Origin: Lachnospiraceae bacterium UBA3821
GTDB lineage: Bacteria > Bacillota > Clostridia > Lachnospirales > Lachnospiraceae
DNA length: 5,637 nt
Reading direction: 5' to 3'
Assembly: GCA_002368865.1 (NCBI GenBank)
Contig: DFDT01000059.1
Location: forward strand, 1-5,637
Shown here piece by piece: positions 4,096-5,637 of this stretch. The notes under the pieces were generated by a model. That model saw only the letters and a list, made by a program, of their open reading frames with translations, did not search any database and was not told where the DNA came from. The first letter of the stretch is position 1; each line of letters starts with the position of its first letter. The translations under genes were made by a program, and so were the position numbers.

Positions 4096-4621
4096 CAGAA
4101 CCCCCGTGCCCGGAACAGGAATATGATTTTCCGCATATCGCATCTTCTTTTACCGCACCGTACGTGCGGCTGTCGTTCGCATTCACGCGATAATCATTCA
4201 GGATAAAATACTCATTGGTGCCAAGTTCCATAGGGAACAACTCTTTTGAAGTCTCCGGCAGTATTGTTTCATAAGGGATGTCCTCGAACTGCGAATAGTC
4301 ATTGACGGTATACCCCTTAAAGCCTTCCGGAAAATCAATGACCTGTCCGGGGATGCCTGCGACCCGTCCGGCGCGTAACTGTCCATCCGGGTCACGGTAA
4401 ACGACCACATCACTGACCGAAAGGCTCTGCCTCCGGTAATATATGCAGAGATCCCCGTCCCTTACTCCCGGGAACATGGCATTGGACGGCATACGGTAGA
4501 ACCCGATCATGTAACTGCAAACGAGCCATGCGATACCTGCAAGAATAATGATTTTCAAGGTCAGTCGCATAACTGGGCTGCCCACTATTTTGTGATTCAG
4601 ACTTTTTGGAAGAATGTCCAT
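4095..4621 (-). CDS. SipA-like inactive signal peptidase homologue, with a one-base frameshift near its end
   Basis: A start at 4621 (MDILPKSLNH) lies 37 bases after the stop of the ricin-type gene with only a weak GGA upstream; 4570 (MRLTLKII) is an alternative. Residues 19-41 are a membrane anchor. The type I signal peptidase boxes follow in order: MPSNAMFPGVRDGD (44-57), DVVVYRDPDG (71-80), AGRVAGIPGQVID (84-96) and NDYRVNANDSRTYGAV (142-157). The residue before the box Met is Ala48 instead of the nucleophilic Ser, and Gly85 stands where the general-base Lys should be, so peptidase activity is not expected. SipA proteins of Gram-positive pilus loci also lack this dyad and help pilus assembly. 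At the A4 run (4130-4127) the frame shifts: adding one A restores IIFLFRARGF and a stop at 4097-4095 overlapping the sortase start. Without it the frame runs on to 4058. Confidence 0.75.
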
Positions 4622-4658
4622 TCTGTTTTATTCCGAACGATGTTGATTTCTTTCGGCA

Positions 4659-5637
4659 TTACTTGTCGTACACGATTTTCCACTGCTGCTGTTCGCGCGC
4701 ATGCCACCAGTCCGCAATGATGTTTGTCGAGTTCCCTATAGCTCCGCCGATCGTTACGCATGTCCCGCCTTTCTTGCTCATCAGGCAGTATGTGCCGGGG
4801 ATTCTCCCAGTCCATACCAGTTTCCATCTTTGGCTCGACGTATTTGCCCATGGCTTTGCAACTATGTTCCCTGCTGTTCCTGAGCCCTCTATCGTAAGGC
4901 AGTAGCCGGTCTTCACATTTTCAATGCGGTAATATCCGTCACCGCTGTACAGGAGCCTGTACTTCTGTATATCGGCGTTCGTCTTCTTCGCTGTCGTGAC
5001 ATTGGCACCTTTAGCAGTAGAACCGTTCTTTGTGGAAACGACGATGTTGTGGTATGCCGTCTGCAGGAAGACTTTGTTCCCCATGTATTTGATGTTTGTC
5101 TGGGACGGCGATTTTATCAGCCAGAATCTCTGTGAACTTCTGCCGTCGAACGTACTCTGGTTGAAATAGGAACCGCCGCTTTCTTTATCACCAGCAACGT
5201 GCAGGGCTTTCCCCGAATGCTTGTTGATGAAGGAAACCGAGCCGTCGTCATTGTGTACAATCCGCCATTTCTGCGCGTTATAGTTCATGTTCCAGTTCGT
5301 CATGTATACGGGCACACCGTTCCCTGTCCAGCCCTTTTTCACGCCGACTGAAAAGCAGTTTCTGCTGGATATGATATTGTAATATCCGTCGGACCGCTTA
5401 ACGAACCGGAACCTTGTCACTTCATGAGCATTATTAATATGGTTCAGGCGGATCGGGTCGCACGGCATGCTCGCCAGTGTGCGGATGAGGACGCCTGCGT
5501 CCGCATGTGCGCGTATCTGGTAATCTGTTCCGGCTTTCGGGTCGGACTTTGTGTAATACCCGCCATGGAGCTTCCTTTTCCGCGCACCCCGTATGATCAC
5601 GTCAGGTAACGCGCCGTCTGTCGATATTTCATCGACA
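4659..5637 (-). CDS. Secreted-type ricin B beta-trefoil (carbohydrate-binding) protein, 5' end beyond the right edge
   Basis: The leftward frame is open from the right edge to TAA at 4661-4659, 325 residues visible; a GTG at 5600 is probably not the start, because the frame continues upstream without a break. Counting from that GTG, QxW-type signatures recur at 62 (TRF), 110 (QKW), 157 (QRF), 212 (QKY), 257 (QRW) and 305 (QQW). Each is 45-55 residues from the next and most are preceded by NxN/SxS turns and followed by DGYYxI or DGSVSF strands. Six such units make two ricin B-type beta-trefoils, a fold that binds sugars. The C-terminus (QQQWKIVYDK) has no LPxTG or NPxTN-like sorting motif, hydrophobic stretch or charged tail. 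Placed before a SipA-like gene and a sortase, it is probably a surface adhesin or pilus-tip component, with targeting signals on the missing part. Confidence 0.75.
   Translation of the reverse strand, partial: VDEISTDGALPDVIIRGARKRKLHGGYYTKSDPKAGTDYQIRAHADAGVLIRTLASMPCDPIRLNHINNAHEVTRFRFVKRSDGYYNIISSRNCFSVGVKKGWTGNGVPVYMTNWNMNYNAQKWRIVHNDDGSVSFINKHSGKALHVAGDKESGGSYFNQSTFDGRSSQRFWLIKSPSQTNIKYMGNKVFLQTAYHNIVVSTKNGSTAKGANVTTAKKTNADIQKYRLLYSGDGYYRIENVKTGYCLTIEGSGTAGNIVAKPWANTSSQRWKLVWTGRIPGTYCLMSKKGGTCVTIGGAIGNSTNIIADWWHAREQQQWKIVYDK

Noticed and set aside
4127..4130. Programmed ribosomal frameshift in the SipA-like gene
   Set aside because: GGAAAATCA is not a usual X-XXY-YYZ slippery heptamer and I see no following stem or internal Shine-Dalgarno sequence; an indel error or mutation is simpler.
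3601..4206. Long rightward frame (201 codons) over the sortase and signal peptidase region
   Set aside because: Antisense to recognisable sortase and signal-peptidase motifs; its own translation has no domain features.

Overview
The window looks like DNA from a gut-type Firmicute (Clostridia, probably Lachnospiraceae-like). The evidence is strong AGGAGG-type ribosome binding sites, tight ATGA/TGATG gene overlaps, a class B sortase, and phage-type small genes (a DUF5662 family protein and a MazG-like hydrolase). This placement is inferred from protein character only.

The dominant feature is a 35-bp sequence present five times, base-for-base identical and all in the same orientation (1033-1067, 1788-1822, 2248-2282, 2915-2949, 3550-3584). 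A G precedes four of the five copies. A sixth, diverged copy (26 of 36 bases, no gaps) lies at 530-565, where it forms the natural promoter of a leftward membrane-protein gene. Read on the minus strand, every copy has TTGACG (TTGACA in the diverged copy), a 17-bp spacer and TATCGT, so the repeat itself looks like a leftward promoter core that stops about where transcription would begin. Between the perfect copies lie four unrelated pieces of 425-720 bp. They are cut inside genes, in mixed orientation, and are not joined in any preserved reading frame.

Layout. 1-1032: a leftward membrane protein (partial at the window edge) and a divergent rightward ribbon-helix-helix gene with a strong promoter and two palindromic operator-like sites, then a hairpin terminator. 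1068-1787: leftward tail of an unknown gene, a 63-residue small protein, a terminator, and a DUF5662 gene cut off by the first repeat. 1823-2247: interior of an unknown rightward gene. 2283-2914: three overlapping or closely packed rightward phage-type genes, the last a MazG-like gene cut by the fourth repeat. 2950-3549: the middle of a leftward ABC-transporter substrate-binding protein carrying an odd acidic Ser/Thr/Ala-rich insert. 3585-5637: a leftward surface-assembly operon with a ricin-type beta-trefoil protein (open at the right edge), a catalytically dead SipA-like signal peptidase with a one-base frameshift, and a class B sortase cut off before its catalytic cysteine.

Two readings remain open. 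One is a natural array of captured DNA pieces, each placed directly downstream of the same promoter and so transcribed in sense or antisense. The other is a library or assembly chimera in which a 35-36-base tag or promoter-like sequence glued unrelated fragments together. No recombinase, integrase or Cas gene is visible here to power the first reading, and sequence alone cannot exclude the second.
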